Below are positions 41,601-54,175 of a stretch of DNA of 64,000 nt, piece by piece. How positions within the stretch are numbered: the first letter of the stretch is position 1; each line of letters begins with the position of its first letter. The position numbers and the translations under genes are program-made. Source of the DNA: Lingula anatina (taxonomy: Eukaryota > Brachiopoda > Lingulata > Lingulida > Lingulidae). The notes under the pieces were generated by a model. The model saw only the letters and a list, made by a program, of their open reading frames with translations, was not told where the DNA came from and made no database searches. Where the stretch lies: NCBI RefSeq assembly GCF_001039355.2, contig NW_019775857.1, forward strand, positions 809,586-873,585, in the 5' to 3' direction.

Positions 41601-44600
41601 ACCAGGGGGTCTTTACCAGGTTCAACGGCCAACAAACTCTCCTCCCAGCCGTCCATGCTCCTGGAAATATACTTCATAATTCAGCCTTCCTTCTCACATC
41701 TCAGTATATGAAGAAGATGATGATGGGTTTGGTGTCCCGTACACGCCATCATAGAACGCTGTGATTAATTTTTTCCAGACTGAAAGGGTTATCTCAGTAT
41801 TTAAATCAGTGCATTCATGGAAAAGCTGTATTACGTGCCTATACTACAAGAATAGAAGAAACACCCTTCACCAACATGCATCCTGCTTTGGGTTAATTTT
41901 AAGTAGCATTCAGGTTAAAAGGCAGTTTTTATATTTAAAAAATATACTTCATGATTATCTACAGCCGCTGCACTGACACATCCCTGTTTTGTGTCTATCA
42001 TTCGTCTGGAATTCTCCTTTTTTGTCAGATTGCGCTCCTCGTCTGTGGGTACTTATTAAATATCAAACACCATATACGCTTGATGGGATTTTTAATGGAC
42101 AAATGGAGTCGCGCGGAGTGTGAAGATGAGCTCGTTCACTAAAGCAAGGCAAAAAAGCTTTTCTGCTCTTGCACTGAACACTAAAATATTGCCAGAAGGC
42201 TTATATCATTTCAGTGTTGGGCACTTAAACTACTGGGTGTGAAGAATGTTATACGTTTAATCCATTACTAAGTCAGGTAACCACCCTCGACTCCCTATAA
42301 AAATAGGCCGCCAAGATCAATACTTGTAACAGGCCGTTTATGTATCACGCCGCTGGGAGGTCAAATTGAAACAGTTGAGCACAATTATGGTTGAATTCGA
42401 TCTTTTCCCCTCAAGATACGAAATCTATTGGAACCAGAAAAGCAGGCAGAAAAAGCGTCAAGACTGGAAATGATACACTAGATGCGCAGGCTCGTGTCGG
42501 CACTTTTGGGTTACTCATGCAATCATGTCCTTCATGAAGTGTATCGCACATTTTTTGTTGGGTAAAACAATATCACCAGTCCCATTCCCGTTTCCATGCC
42601 GTTTAGATTAGAATAACCGCTTGTAAATTGAACGTAAACCTCTAGCAACTGTTGAAATGCGTACGCGGTCAGCCAGTATTTGCAAAGTTGGAGTAGTGAT
42701 AGTATTTGGTGGCACTGACTGGGTCATAAGTTTTGAATATAAAGCCTAAAATTTAAAATAAAACCCAGCTTTAAACAGTAAGACCCCCCTTTCACAGAGT
42801 AAAATAGCACCTGTGGCTTGCCTAGATATACCTAGCATTAGAAAAAGTTCGAGTGTAAATACTCATCTGCCCAGGCAGCACTAAACAGGGGGCTATTTGG
42901 AAATTTGGACAACCACGGTTTCCAATTTAGACCAATCTATTAAGTGCTGAGAGGTGGGTGAAGCATGCAAGGCTTAGGTAGGTATGATAAACCCAAAGGG
43001 GAGCGTTAGTGTGGGTAGTCAGATGAAAGATCTTCCGTACCCATTAATATGTTTATGCAGCAACAGGTGTGCGTGGAGGAACAGTAACAGAATGATGAAT
43101 ATAAAGCTAGCATGGATGTGCCAAAGCTAAATAAAAACTGTGCAAATAAACCCCTTATCAACTAAAACAGCAGAAGATAAACATCACAGCATGAAAGCGG
43201 CTTAAAGATAGTTTCGATAAGAAATGGGGAGCATGCAAAATAAAGAGTTAACAAATGCAAAAGCGTCTACTAATGCAGGCTAAAAATGCAATATGTAATG
43301 CATAGGCCTACAACTTGGTGCACGTTAGGAATAAAACGTTAGTTCAAAAATATTGAATGACGCCAGACATCTGGTCAATACTGAGCTGAAAAAGAGAATA
43401 TTTTATATCTTTCTTTATTAATTGAGTACATGCCTGCTCAGAAATATTAAAACTAAGACGCTCTTTAAAATTTGGTATGAATCTGAAAAAAAAAAACGCA
43501 ATAAAATTAAGATAGATTTACAAGAATCAATCAAGAGATATTTTTATGATTACACTGGTGACAAATTATCAAGGTAACTGAATGCAATAAAATCTGCGAT
43601 TCAAGGTTCTGTCTTAGGACTTGCTTGTAAAGTGTTTAAATGGTGGTTATTTGGTCATTTAATTAAAAGAGACAATATAAAAACATTATTTGAAATCATG
43701 TGTGACAATATTGTTAATATCTTGGACAGCAGCGACCAGCCTCCTCCTACCACTGTCTATGGCCCCTGAAATACATAATAACTCTAGTCAGGGCAATACA
43801 AAGGGTCAACTGGACTGAGAGGGAGACTCGCTGTTTAGTTGATTAGATTAACCTGCATGGCCATTGTTGTAGAACACATCCAGTCGCAGTTTAAATCAGA
43901 GAAGTTTAGATTGGATTAGATAGGTACAGCAGTGGAGCCCCAAATAAAAACAGGATGAATGTTAACTTTAAGCGGGACCATGCCCAGCTTGGGACGGTAT
44001 GAAGTCAAACTATCCTGATCATCCCAAGTTTTATGAATGCACCTGAAATTGCCGGAGGAAAATACAATGTTTTATTTCCATCAAATTTCAACTCACGTTT
44101 ACTTTTATAGAACACAAGAAAAAATGACAACATTAACGCTAAAGCCAAAGAGTGTGTTTTGGTAGTTAAATGACGTAGACTATTTTTAAAGTCCATCAAA
44201 TCATCGGAGGTTATTATTGTCCAACTCTTAAGTAATCCACATTTAAATATTCCCCACCAGACAACAATGGAACATTATTTGCCCGAGGAACTCCATTAAT
44301 ACTGGAATATGTATCTTCCATAACCTTACTAAGCAAATAAGCCCGTGTCACGGAGTGAGTTGATTAATGCAAAAAGGAGAATATATTATCGGCGTTAGTC
44401 GAGTCCCAAAAGTCTTGTCCGACTTCAATTTTACACGTGAATCCCTATTCTTAGCATTTCTTTTAATCAGTTAAAACATGTTGGCCATCTTTTCCTAAAG
44501 CAGGGCTTGAATAATTTATCTTTTGTATAGCATAAAATCGAATTTTAGACACACGAAACTCTAAGCAAACCGGCGCAGTTCTATACTCAGGGGTGCCACA

Positions 44601-46445
44601 TTAAGTTTTCAAAACAGATGGGAGGACTAGACTCGTCTTTTTTTTCGAAGTCCGAATAAAAGACGAGGGTCTTGGGACCAACTTTACCTTAAGGCTGGGG
44701 TGTATAGTAACCACCTGTAGAAAATTGTAAATTGAGATTAGTGTATAAATGACATTTTGTGACATTAAAACAAGTAATAAATGGCGTGTTGATGAGAAAT
44801 TATGCAATTCCCAAGGTAGGGGGGCAATGTCTGTATGTATTGGGGTGGGGGTGGGGGGGGGGCGGGGGCGGTTACCCACTTCCCCAAATGAATCTTCATA
44901 CTATACTTACTTCGTTTTAGCAAATCTCGTCCAAGCTCGCATCATGGCTACGGAAAGCTCATGGTCTTCAGCAGTGGTATTTTGTATTACGTATTTCATA
45001 TAACCAAACACATAGTCATTTTCATCAGCGTGCGAGGCCTGAACAAAAGACGGAATGCTTTCGTTTGTGAGTTTATAAGAAGGGCGCTGTGAAAATTCAT
45101 AAAAGTAAGTCACAGCTCCCGTCACTCTGTGGAGTGTTGCTGCTAAGTAGCTGGGGGCACCGATCGTATAGTCGGTCAAAAAATCAACCAGGGCAGCTTT
45201 TCTCTGAGTGTCATTCTGCACGCACGTGCTGTACTCCATCTCAGTCACCTTGGACACTTTGTCCACCACTTCTTCGTAGTCTCTTTTAACAGTATCCCGA
45301 ATAGTGTCGGCAAGAATTTTTTGTGTTACCTCCTCCTCGGGTTTTAGATTTAGTTTATTTTCATATACAGGAAATCCATCGTGGCTATTGACTCCTATGA
45401 CGTAAGGCACCAAGTTATAGGACAATGTGTGGAAAGTCGATAGGGGGTCACCAATGATAAAGTCACCATCGATGACAGGTAGCCACTGGTCATTCAGTTC
45501 TTCGGCCACCTGTCTAGAGATATTTAATAATACTTTTACATCAACCTCGAGTCTTAAACAATCAGCTTCCTCTATTGATGTGTTTCGTGTGCAATTCAGT
45601 CGCTCAGTCAAAGTCCGAGCCATTAGAGTGGAATTGTATTGTGTGATGTTAGGCATGAGAGCCACTCCGCTTTGTGATATGGATCTGTGGAATAGGGTTT
45701 TACTGCGAGGTGACAAGACGTGGAATGAGACAGAGGCACCTCCGGCGCCCTGACCAAAAATTGTCACCTGGTTGGAATCCCCTCCAAAGTGACCGATGTT
45801 GTCCTTCAGCCATTCGAGGGATCTGAGTTGGTCAAGTAAACCGAAGTTCCCACCCATGTTAGCGTACTCGGAGCTAAGGAATCCTAGTACACCTAGTCTA
45901 TAATTGACCACGACTATAATCACGTCCCCCTCCATTGCTAACCAATGCCCCCCATACATCATGGAGGAGCCTTGTTGAAACCCTCCGCCATGAAAGTACA
46001 CCATGACAGGGAGTTTGAGCTCGGCGGGATTGACCCATTTCTTCAAATTCCTTGGCACATAAATATCCAGAAAAAGGCAATCCTCACTGGTGAAATTGTG
46101 CTGAATTCTAGCTTTAAATACTTCTGGGTTCATCCGTTGTTTCCACAGCGTTGTATTTTGGGGGCAAATATTTCCATGTTCTACTACATCCATGATACGA
46201 TTCCACCCTAAGTGAGGTACAGGGGGGCGAAATCGTAGATGTCCAATAGGAGGAGCGGCATATGGGAGACCAAGAAACTGACTGATGTAGGCTTTGGGTT
46301 GTCCCACTCCTTTTTCTACAACCTCCCCTCGCACTTGGCCGCTGTTGGTCGCAATAATCACGTAATCTTTCAGTGCCCATGTCACCGATACCGCAGTAGT
46401 CAAAAATACCAGTAGGTATAGCACCGTTGAAGCTACGTTATACAT
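32167..46445 (-). CDS. neuroligin-like cholinesterase-like adhesion protein
   Basis: Four exons join in phase: 46445-44911, 40464-40271, 34596-34537 and 32603-32167, all GT-AG. The product has 741 residues: signal peptide (about 1-24), alpha/beta-hydrolase domain of the cholinesterase/neuroligin family (about 27-565), short stalk, membrane helix (593-616) and a 125-residue cytoplasmic tail. The oxyanion HGGG (152-155), Asp356 and His472 remain, but the nucleophile elbow reads GQGAG (231-235), so the serine is Gly233. Such a domain cannot use the usual mechanism; in neuroligins it binds neurexin-type partners. The tail ends T-D-V, a class I PDZ-ligand pattern, as vertebrate neuroligin tails do. 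Identity as a true neuroligin orthologue, not another cholinesterase-like adhesion molecule, is unproved. Minus-strand donors at 46512-46517 and 49700-49705 may mark 5' untranslated exons. Confidence 0.9.
32880..33092. mobile_element. MITE family A, copy 3 (neuroligin-like gene intron)
   Basis: It is in the same orientation as copy 1 and highly similar, with the TTTAGATCGATC end and GAACCCCCAGGGAGTTAGG block. It lies in intron 3 of the neuroligin-like gene. Confidence 0.8.
34537..34596 (-). CDS. neuroligin-like gene, exon 3 (stalk)
   Basis: This 60-base exon follows TTTTTGCCAG and precedes GTAAGA. It encodes an Ala-rich extracellular linker and the first residues of the membrane helix. Its phase is the only one that joins exon 2 to the transmembrane exon without a stop, which supports it despite its small size. 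Confidence 0.8.
   Translation of the reverse strand, partial: LQTHWPRNLLLPTHHEQCS
34597..40270 (-). other. large intron 2 of the neuroligin-like gene
   Basis: This 5.7-kb intron contains several short open frames but no recognisable domain. No large repeat is apparent. Confidence 0.75.
40271..40464 (-). CDS. neuroligin-like gene, exon 2 (end of esterase domain)
   Basis: The exon supplies the end of the domain, including KWEKL, the KKYRHVQMAFWNNY helix typical of cholinesterase C-termini, and a final cysteine (GVCR). Its first base completes the codon left open by exon 1, giving FAKTNSPGN, which matches the family pattern at that spot. The donor is GTAAGT at 40270-40265. Confidence 0.9.
40465..44910 (-). 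other. large intron 1 of the neuroligin-like gene
   Basis: This 4.4-kb intron holds a G-rich run near its 5' end (44842-44871) and a TATAAAA at about 42294 with no convincing gene after it. I see no nested coding region. Confidence 0.75.
44842..44871 (+). repeat. G-rich run, possible G-quadruplex
   Basis: Four or more G-runs separated by single T or C bases form a potential G-quadruplex on the plus strand. It is 34-69 bases inside intron 1 of the minus-strand neuroligin-like gene, so the transcript carries the C-rich strand. Confidence 0.6.
44911..46445 (-). CDS. neuroligin-like gene, exon 1 (signal peptide and esterase domain)
   Basis: One exon carries 511 codons plus two bases, nearly the whole esterase-like domain, which is usually split by introns in animal cholinesterases. 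It contains the hydrophobic N-terminus, FLGLPYAAPP, cysteine pairs Cys94/Cys123 and Cys285/Cys296, HGGGF, GQGAGG, and ASHADENDYVFG with the conserved His. Several N-glycosylation sequons are present. The exon ends ACG AA before GTAAGT at 44910-44905. Confidence 0.93.
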
Positions 46446-47877
46446 GTTTTAAAAGTCAACCACCTGGTTTGATGTTACGATATGCTTTTTAGAGTTCCCA
46501 ACTTTTACCTTACTTACAGAATGCCGCCACTATTCTTACCCATAACGGCTCAGGATGTCGTCAGCTGAATTCCACGCAAGGCATGGGAGCGGGGCGGATG
46601 TCCTCAGTTCTGCTGAAAAAGTCCGAGAACAAATCCACAACCACGGTCCTCCTTTAAGTCCTGCCAACGCGATAGTCTACCACAGGTAACAAACGACTTG
46701 CGTGACCTACATAGCCTCTCTACCTGTAATCAAAAATAGAGGCTGGATTATGTTTATTCATGACGTATATCAAGTGACGCTAAATCAATGGGGTCAACAC
46801 AATGCCCCCTGGTGTTGACTCTACGGAGGAGAGGCATAGATATTCCCGCATTAAAAGACAGAGAAAGAAAAACAGTAACATGCAGCGTTAAAATAACATT
46901 TACACATTTGAATTTATTTTCAAGCACAAACGACGTCGGCCGTTATTTTTGTTTCTGTCCTGAAATCACATAACACTGGATTCTAAGTCTCGTTAAGCGG
47001 ATTACTTGCAGTATTGTTCGGTCGAAACACGTCTAACAGGCTCTTTTGTGATTGAAAGGACTTTAAATAACTATTCCTCTAAGTGCGAAAAAAGACTTTG
47101 TGAATTTTACTATAATGAACAAAGTTTCACAAGTTAACTTTCATTATTGAACAGGACGCAAACACGGACAAATATCTCAAATGTTTCTTCAGCTGTGACG
47201 CATTTTTTAAGTCAATAGCTAGTTAAAATTCTTCAACTGGGATAATAGAGTTCTAGGCCCTTTTAGGCATTATCCGAACAAAGTTGATTAAAGTTTCAGG
47301 GTCAGGACTTAAAAAAGGAAAGTATATCGTAAAGGTGATGCCATTTCCCGGCCGGTTATGTTACCCTGGATTGAGCCTATTAGCCGACTTGACATGACAT
47401 GTTTGTAACTACGATCCAGCGTAAGACATCTTATGTTGGATCTAACAGGTTGCAATAAGATTTCATACGCAAAGCACGCTCAGCGCCGGTAGCATTTGTA
47501 CGTCACGTTGTTTGATAGAAGTCATTCTAATAAGTTGTAATAGTTAACCTTTAGCTTTGAAGACAACTGCGAACACGTATATGTTCCGCGCTGACGGTGC
47601 ACAGACTACCTTAAACCTTCGGAGACGTCCTTTTATTTGCATGCACTGCATATCTGTCGTGCCGACAAAACAGCAAAACATGCCCTCTACAAGTCCTGGC
47701 AACATTACAAATGGAAGATGGATGGGTCTATCTTCCGCCATGACTTTCTGATTATATCCTCTTTTTACCGCAGACGATCAGACACACTACTAGATGTACG
47801 TGGCGTTTAACTTTATATGAGATTAAGATTTTATGATTAAAATCACTTACCCCAAATGATTGTATCAATTGAAGATG
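46023..47877. repeat. tandem near-identical repeat, copy A
   Basis: This 1855-bp block includes the first 140 or so codons of the neuroligin-like exon 1 and its 5' flank. It matches 47879-49732 almost perfectly. Copy A is followed immediately by the N at 47878. Confidence 0.95.
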
Positions 47878-47878
47878 N
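47878..47878. other. ambiguous base at an assembly join
   Basis: A single N sits exactly between the two copies of the 1.85-kb block and interrupts the second copy's reading frame. It most likely marks a join between contigs. Confidence 0.9.
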
Positions 47879-48301
47879 GGCGGGATTGACCCATTTCTTC
47901 AAATTCCTTGGCACATAAATATCCAGAAAAAGGCAATCCTCACTGGTGAAATTGTGCTGAATTCTAGCTTTAAATACTTCTGGGTTCATCCGTTGTTTCC
48001 ACAGCGTTGTATTTTGGGGGCAAATATTTCCATGTTCTACTACATCCATGATACGATTCCACCCTAAGTGAGGTACAGGGGGACGAAATCGTAGATGTCC
48101 AATAGGAGGAGCGGCATATGGGAGACCAAGAAACTGACTGATGTAGGCTTTGGGTTGTCCCACTCCTTTTTCTACAACCTCCCCTCGCACTTGGCCGCTG
48201 TTGGTCGCAATAATCACGTAATCTTTCAGTGCCCATGTCACCGATACCGCAGTAGTCAAAAATACCAGTAGGTATAGCACCGTTGAAGCTACGTTATACA
48301 T
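47879..48301 (-). pseudogene. 5' fragment of the neuroligin-like exon 1 (probable allelic copy)
   Basis: The minus-strand frame from 48301 encodes the same signal peptide and first 140 or so residues as the full exon at 46445, with only silent change seen. It breaks at the N and does not continue into the esterase core. It is better read as the other haplotype placed in tandem than as a decayed paralogue. Confidence 0.85.
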
Positions 48302-49732
48302 GTTTTAAAAGTCAACCACCTGGTTTGATGTTACGATATGCTTTTTAGAGTTCCCAACTTTTACCTTACTTACAGAATGCCGCCACTATTCTTACCCATA
48401 ACGGCTCAGGATGTCGTCAGCTGAATTCCACGCAAGGCATGGGAGCGGGGCGGATGTCCTCAGTTCTGCTGAAAAAGTCCGAGAACAAATCCACAACCAC
48501 GGTCCTCCTTTAAGTCATGCCAACGCGATAGTCTACCACAGGTAACAAACGACTTGCGTGACCTACATAGCCTCTCTACCTGTAATCAAAAATAGAGGCT
48601 GGATTATGTTTATTCATGACGTATATCAAGTGACGCTAAATCAATGGGGTCAACACAATGCCCCCTGGTGTTGACTCTACGGAGGAGAGGCATAGATATT
48701 CCCGCATTAAAAGACAGAGAAAGAAAAACAGTAACATGCAGCGTTAAAATAACATTTACACATTTGAATTTATTTTCAAGCACAAACGACGTCGGCCGTT
48801 ATTTTTGTTTCTGTCCTGAAATCACATAACACTGGATTCTAAGTCTCGTTAAGCGGATTACTTGCAGTATTGTTCGGTCGAAACACGTCTTACAGGCTCT
48901 TTTGTGATTGAAAGGACTTTAAATAACTATTCCTCTAAGTGCGAAAAAAGACTTTGTGAATTTTACTATAATGAACAAAGTTTCACAAGTTAACTTTCAT
49001 TATTGAACAGGACGCAAACACGGACAAATATCTCAAATGTTTCTTCAGCTGTGACGCATTTTTTAAGTCAATAGCTAGTTAAAATTCTTCAACTGGGATA
49101 ATAGAGTTCTAGGCCCTTTTAGGCATTATCCGAACAAAGTTGATTAAAGTTTCAGGGTCAGGACTTAAAAAAGGAAAGTATATCGTAAAGGTGATGCCAT
49201 TTCCCGGCCGGTTATGTTACCCTGGATTGAGCCTATTAGCCGACTTGACATGACATGTTTGTAACTACGATCCAGCGTAAGACATCTTATGTTGGATCTA
49301 ACAGGTTGCAATAAGATTTCATACGCAAAGCACGCTCAGCGCCGGTAGCATTTGTACGTCACGTTGTTTGATAGAAGTCATTCTAATAAGTTGTAATAGT
49401 TAACCTTTAGCTTTGAAGACAACTGCGAACACGTATATGTTCCGCGCTGACGGTGCACAGACTACCTTTAACCTTCGGAGACGTCCTTTTATTTGCATGC
49501 ACTGCATATCTGTCGTGCCGACAAAACAGCAAAACATGCCCTCTACAAGTCCTGGCAACATTACAAATGGAAGATGGATGGGTCTATCTTCCGCCATGAC
49601 TTTCTGATTATATCCTCTTTTTACCGCAGACGATCAGACACCTACTAGATGTACGTGGCGTTTAACTTTATATGAGATTAAGATTTTATGATTAAAATCA
49701 CTTACCCCAAATGATTGTATCAATTGAAGATG
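47879..49732. repeat. tandem near-identical repeat, copy B
   Basis: The block matches copy A with only a handful of differences, for example G versus A at 46227/48083 and one single-base deletion near the far end. Sequence continues normally past 49732. The divergence is at the level of allelic variation. Confidence 0.95.
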
Positions 49733-52063
49733 CCCTACAATAGTAGAATAGTATAAGTGTGGTTGAAAATAAGCAAGTAAGAGATTGAGATAAGTGCTAC
49801 CCGACCAGTGCTTGAACCGCACCGCCTCAGGGGAAAACTAGCAGACAAAAGCTTGGTAGTTAAAATTTGAGCAGGCGTTAACAACGGCGCTGTCAGGTAG
49901 TCTAGTTTGGTGGCTAGTTGTTTCAGGTATTAAAAATGAACTTGCTGTGTATGCTTCAGAAATATGTTATTTATATATATATATATACATTTATAGCTAT
50001 GTTTTTCAAGCGCAGTGAAAGATATTCCCTGTCACTTAACGAGCGGAGACAGAAATATACTACTTTAAGCCGCCCATCCGTGCTAACTTGCACTCAAAAC
50101 CTCAATAATCTACATTCCTAGTATAAGGACTGACTGACACGTGTGCATTCGTTAAATACACCTATGTTTCGACACAAGACAACTGATGGACCTGACACTG
50201 ACAGGTCATAATTAGTACATATCAATCCAATACTTACTTGAACCTTTGCGATGATCTGCCCTTTTGAGCGTTAAGGAGGAGATGGGATCACAACATCCCA
50301 GTGTTCTGACTCCTGTGGAACGCAGCTGCTGTTTTAACATGATGCAACATAACAAAGTGTGCACTGTTTCTGACTCTATTACAGAGCTATTAATAACAAA
50401 CAGATGACAGAAAACTAGTTTTCCATTTTGAAAGAAAAGCTGATGTACATCTGACCGTGCTCATTCCGTTTGGCTTCTAAATAAATGGAATTTTGCAATA
50501 ATTTCATTAAGACATTTATTTAGGTGTAGCTATTGATTAACATCTGACGCGATTATTTTGATATTTATATTGACACAGATGATTTAAAAACGAAAGATTG
50601 CTATTTGGTTGATGTCGGGTTAAAAAACTCCACATGCTCATCTCTTTAGATCATCTTTTTAATTTCTTTAAATCTTGACTGGATAGTAATGTAATTCGTA
50701 CTATTTGCGATCAAATGTACATTCTGAAGACCATCAGTAATAGCTTTAGTGTAAAGTAATAGATTAGCAGATTAGCCATTCGAAAAAATAACACCAGAGG
50801 AGGATGCCTAAGGGTCTGATGTAGTGTTAAGAAAATAAGATTTAGCGATTCCAAAATGATCCATTTATTTAAGCCTGCAGTGACTGTCAAACACATCACT
50901 ATTGTTGTGGTATGTCTTTCAACACAACGGAAAGATGATTACGCAAGTCATCAGCGATCCTTCGTCTGGAACGGGTCAACGAAGGTTCGAAGGTTACAAC
51001 AACGTCTCGGCTGACGTCTTCTGTTACGGCTACGTCAAGCCAACACCGCAATCCTTTGTGAAGTTTTTTGTGTGGTTTTGAATGGCTCAGTCAACAAAAG
51101 CAACAAACAGAAGAAATGGAATTTCCATAACAGTCAGAAATTCAAACTGAGGTTTGAAACGCTTTCCAACTATGCTGAAAATCAGGATCTCAAGCACGTT
51201 GCGGAAAATGAAAATGAATACTGTAGGCCTACTGACTTATTTTTTTCTTCTCAAGCAAAAAAGAATTCAACACATCCTCTCTAAAGGGCATTGAAATCGT
51301 TTTATCTCTTTATCGACATATTATATTTAAAGTAAAAAAGTAGGTACATGTAACATTGCAATATGTAACCACCTGATCACCCATACTAAAATCCATGAAT
51401 TTCGTTATTCTAACAAAGAAAGCAAAAAATTAAATCATCTGCATCAGCTGAACACATCGAAGAAAATGAAATATCTACATTACAGCTACTGCATAAAAAT
51501 TATCCAAACCTTAAGTACTAGTACAGACTTTATACCTTTATGATGAATGATTGAGAAAGTACAAACTATGCTTGTTAAATGGCCTTTCAGCATGTACACT
51601 ATCGTGTCCACGATTTTCTTTCCTTTTTCAGATACTGTCTCATAATAGTCAATTTGAGCACTTAACTATTTATCAAACACGTCCACCATTTGCAGTGTCA
51701 TCGTAGACAGAGGTGAGGCCGGTGCAGTTTTAATGTTGTTCGAATTCATGTCTGGTGTCTGGTCCACAGGCTACCAGGTACCTGTTCTACTTGGTATTAA
51801 TATGACTATGTCGAACCTGAAGGTAGGCGGTTGGATACCGTGTTTTAGTCAGGTTGCCAATCAAGGGCCATGTTTACATTGATCAAGTGCTACAACATTT
51901 GTCTCAAGATTATATGAGTTCTCTTTAAACCGTACTAAAAGCAGTATTTTTGCTAGTACTAGCATTGAAGAACCAGATCAAATTGTTTATGACTACTTTT
52001 TATATTTTATTTTCCTCTTCTTTTTTATTTTCCTTACTTGCTTCTCCTTTTTTTGTTTGCTTT

Positions 52064-52117
52064 TGTGTGTGTGTGTGTGTGTGTGCGTGTGTGCGAGCGC
52101 GCGCGCGCGTGTGTGTA
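52064..52117. repeat. (GT)n(GC)n microsatellite
   Basis: GT units pass into GCGC units and back to GT. Confidence 0.95.
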
Positions 52118-53084
52118 TAAAATTGCATTTTTTGTTCATTATGGAGAGCATATAGTGCTAAGAGTGATATGCCTCCTTTAAAACTTGTTTAGAAAAGCTG
52201 GATAATTTGCCTAAGCGGGAGGACTAGATAGCAATGTAAAAGTACATGTACATCGCTCTGACTGCTTGTAGGGTTTCATAGCCTGGGGGTTGAGGAGTTT
52301 TTTTCAAGAGGCTGACGCCACCAATCTTTTATTTCGTACCTGAGAGTTTTTGGTAACATCCCCAATACTACTCGACTTGTAACGTTAGCTGAGCTCTTCA
52401 GAGCCTAGGCAAGTCCGACTGTGAACCACCACTTTTCGGTTACTTACACACGCACATTCAACCGAATTGCGATAGTTGCGATCCAACACAATTATCAAAA
52501 TTAGGAGCTTTTTCTCTCGGCTATAATGTAATCGCGTTCTTTACCTTGATTTCCGTTGATATCAGCACACCTGAACACAAGGGATTGCCATATAATGGCA
52601 GGAGATGCGAAGAAGTATGCAATATTGATGCATGACATTTTCAGACGGAATTTCTTTGATATGCACTATATTATTGATTGCCAATAGCAAGATAATATAT
52701 GATGTTGCCAGCAATCTATCTAGAATACTGGGTCATGTTCATTACCTAAAAATAATATCAAACTTTAAAAAGTGTAAAAAAAATGAATCCTAATGGTCTC
52801 AAATATGTTTCAGCCTATCACCTTACAATATCTAAAAAGCTTCCACCTGAAGCTATTGTAAAGAGTAAATAGCACGAACACAATGTCAAAATGTCAGTCC
52901 ATACCCTCCCTATTTGTCGTGTCGGATTAACAGTAAATACTGGTTGGTTCTTACGAATATGTCCTGTTAATGTGTACCCGTACTATCAGGTTATCACCAG
53001 AAAGGTGTTGCACCTGGGAGGTTGAGCAGTCCGATAGGAAGAACATTTTGCAGCTGCGAGTGCTCATAACTTTAATACCGTTTG

Positions 53085-53139
<55 letters not shown>
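53085..53139. repeat. (CA)n(GA)n microsatellite
   Basis: CA units are followed directly by GA units with one interruption. Confidence 0.95.
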
Positions 53140-54175
53140 CCGTCAGTCTACAGCGAGTTCATTAACAAGGAAAGCAATGCTGACATAATGTTTGTTCAAC
53201 TACTAGCCTTTTTGAGTTTTATAAAGACCCCTCAGCTGCGTTCAACGATCTCAATGATAAAAAGCCAGTGATTGTTCAATTTTCAAGCTGGTGTCCACGT
53301 AACCATAATAGTAGTTATTAGGTTATACTCTACGGGTTGTGTTACTGTCTTTTTGAATGATCTAATAAAATATCTTTATAAATGATTTAATGTGGAGGCA
53401 TGTATCGTGTTGCAGAACTCGCCGCTCGTACTTCGTATCGTGACTTTGATATAACAAACAGTTAAACAAATGCACTCGTTGGCAAGATCGATACCACTTT
53501 CGACCAACTATATACGTAGACCTAAGACAGCTGTTGCTTCCTTTGCTATCAGTTGATGTGATATTATCCAGCATACAACAGCTGCATATATATGCCAATT
53601 GATTTTATATTGGCACTACTATTACGTGGGCGTTAACTCAATATTTTGTCTCTTGCCCCATAACAACATCTCTTTTACCTCTGACGATGTTGTACATAAA
53701 ATCTCTCTCTTATGGGTGTTTGTAAGTGTGCGCTTTTTAATTCTTGTCTCTAGCATTAGCATTTATGAGCGTCAAATCATGGGACACGAAAACACGTGCA
53801 GATAAAATAGGTGTAGGCTTATTACAAATTGATGCATGAGTAAAAGTAGGTCATCTCAGGTATTACAAACAATCATTGTCACGAGGAAATGTGTCACAGG
53901 TACCAAATCCTTTGATAAATTTACAAAACAACTATTATACAAATAATGGACTGCGTTATGCTCTCTTGACAATGCATTTAAGACTGCACCTATTTTTTGT
54001 TAGCTACGACGAAAATCAATACGCAACAAAACATGTTAAATGCGTACAAATCTAAGCTTAAATTGGATTGTACAATACAAGGAATAGGTTTCTAGGAGAC
54101 AGATCCGTACTTACCCACTGCTCATGCGCCTTTCATTTGTACGTTGTCCTGTACCGTCCTGCCGCTACTCCAGCC

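Larger units (their letters stand above)
49733..54067. other. intergenic, no gene recognised
   Basis: Short open frames only. The region carries a short (TA)n at 49971-49986, a GT/GC microsatellite and a CA/GA microsatellite. Part of the 5' region of the neuroligin-like gene may lie near 49700-49830. Confidence 0.5.

Noticed and set aside
42294-42472. TATAAAA followed by a 27-codon frame on the plus strand
   Set aside because: The frame is short, has no splice donor that I trust and no homology; the TATA match is likely chance.
46114-46380. Minus-strand 88-codon frame repeated at 47970-48236
   Set aside because: It overlaps the neuroligin-like exon in another frame; its repetition only reflects the duplicated block.
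47843-48301. A second, paralogous neuroligin-like gene
   Set aside because: The copy is nearly identical, begins at an N in mid-exon and has no esterase core, so an assembly duplicate is more likely.
49790-49860. Possible tRNA-like B box (GGTTCAAGC on the minus strand)
   Set aside because: No A box at proper spacing and no cloverleaf could be drawn.
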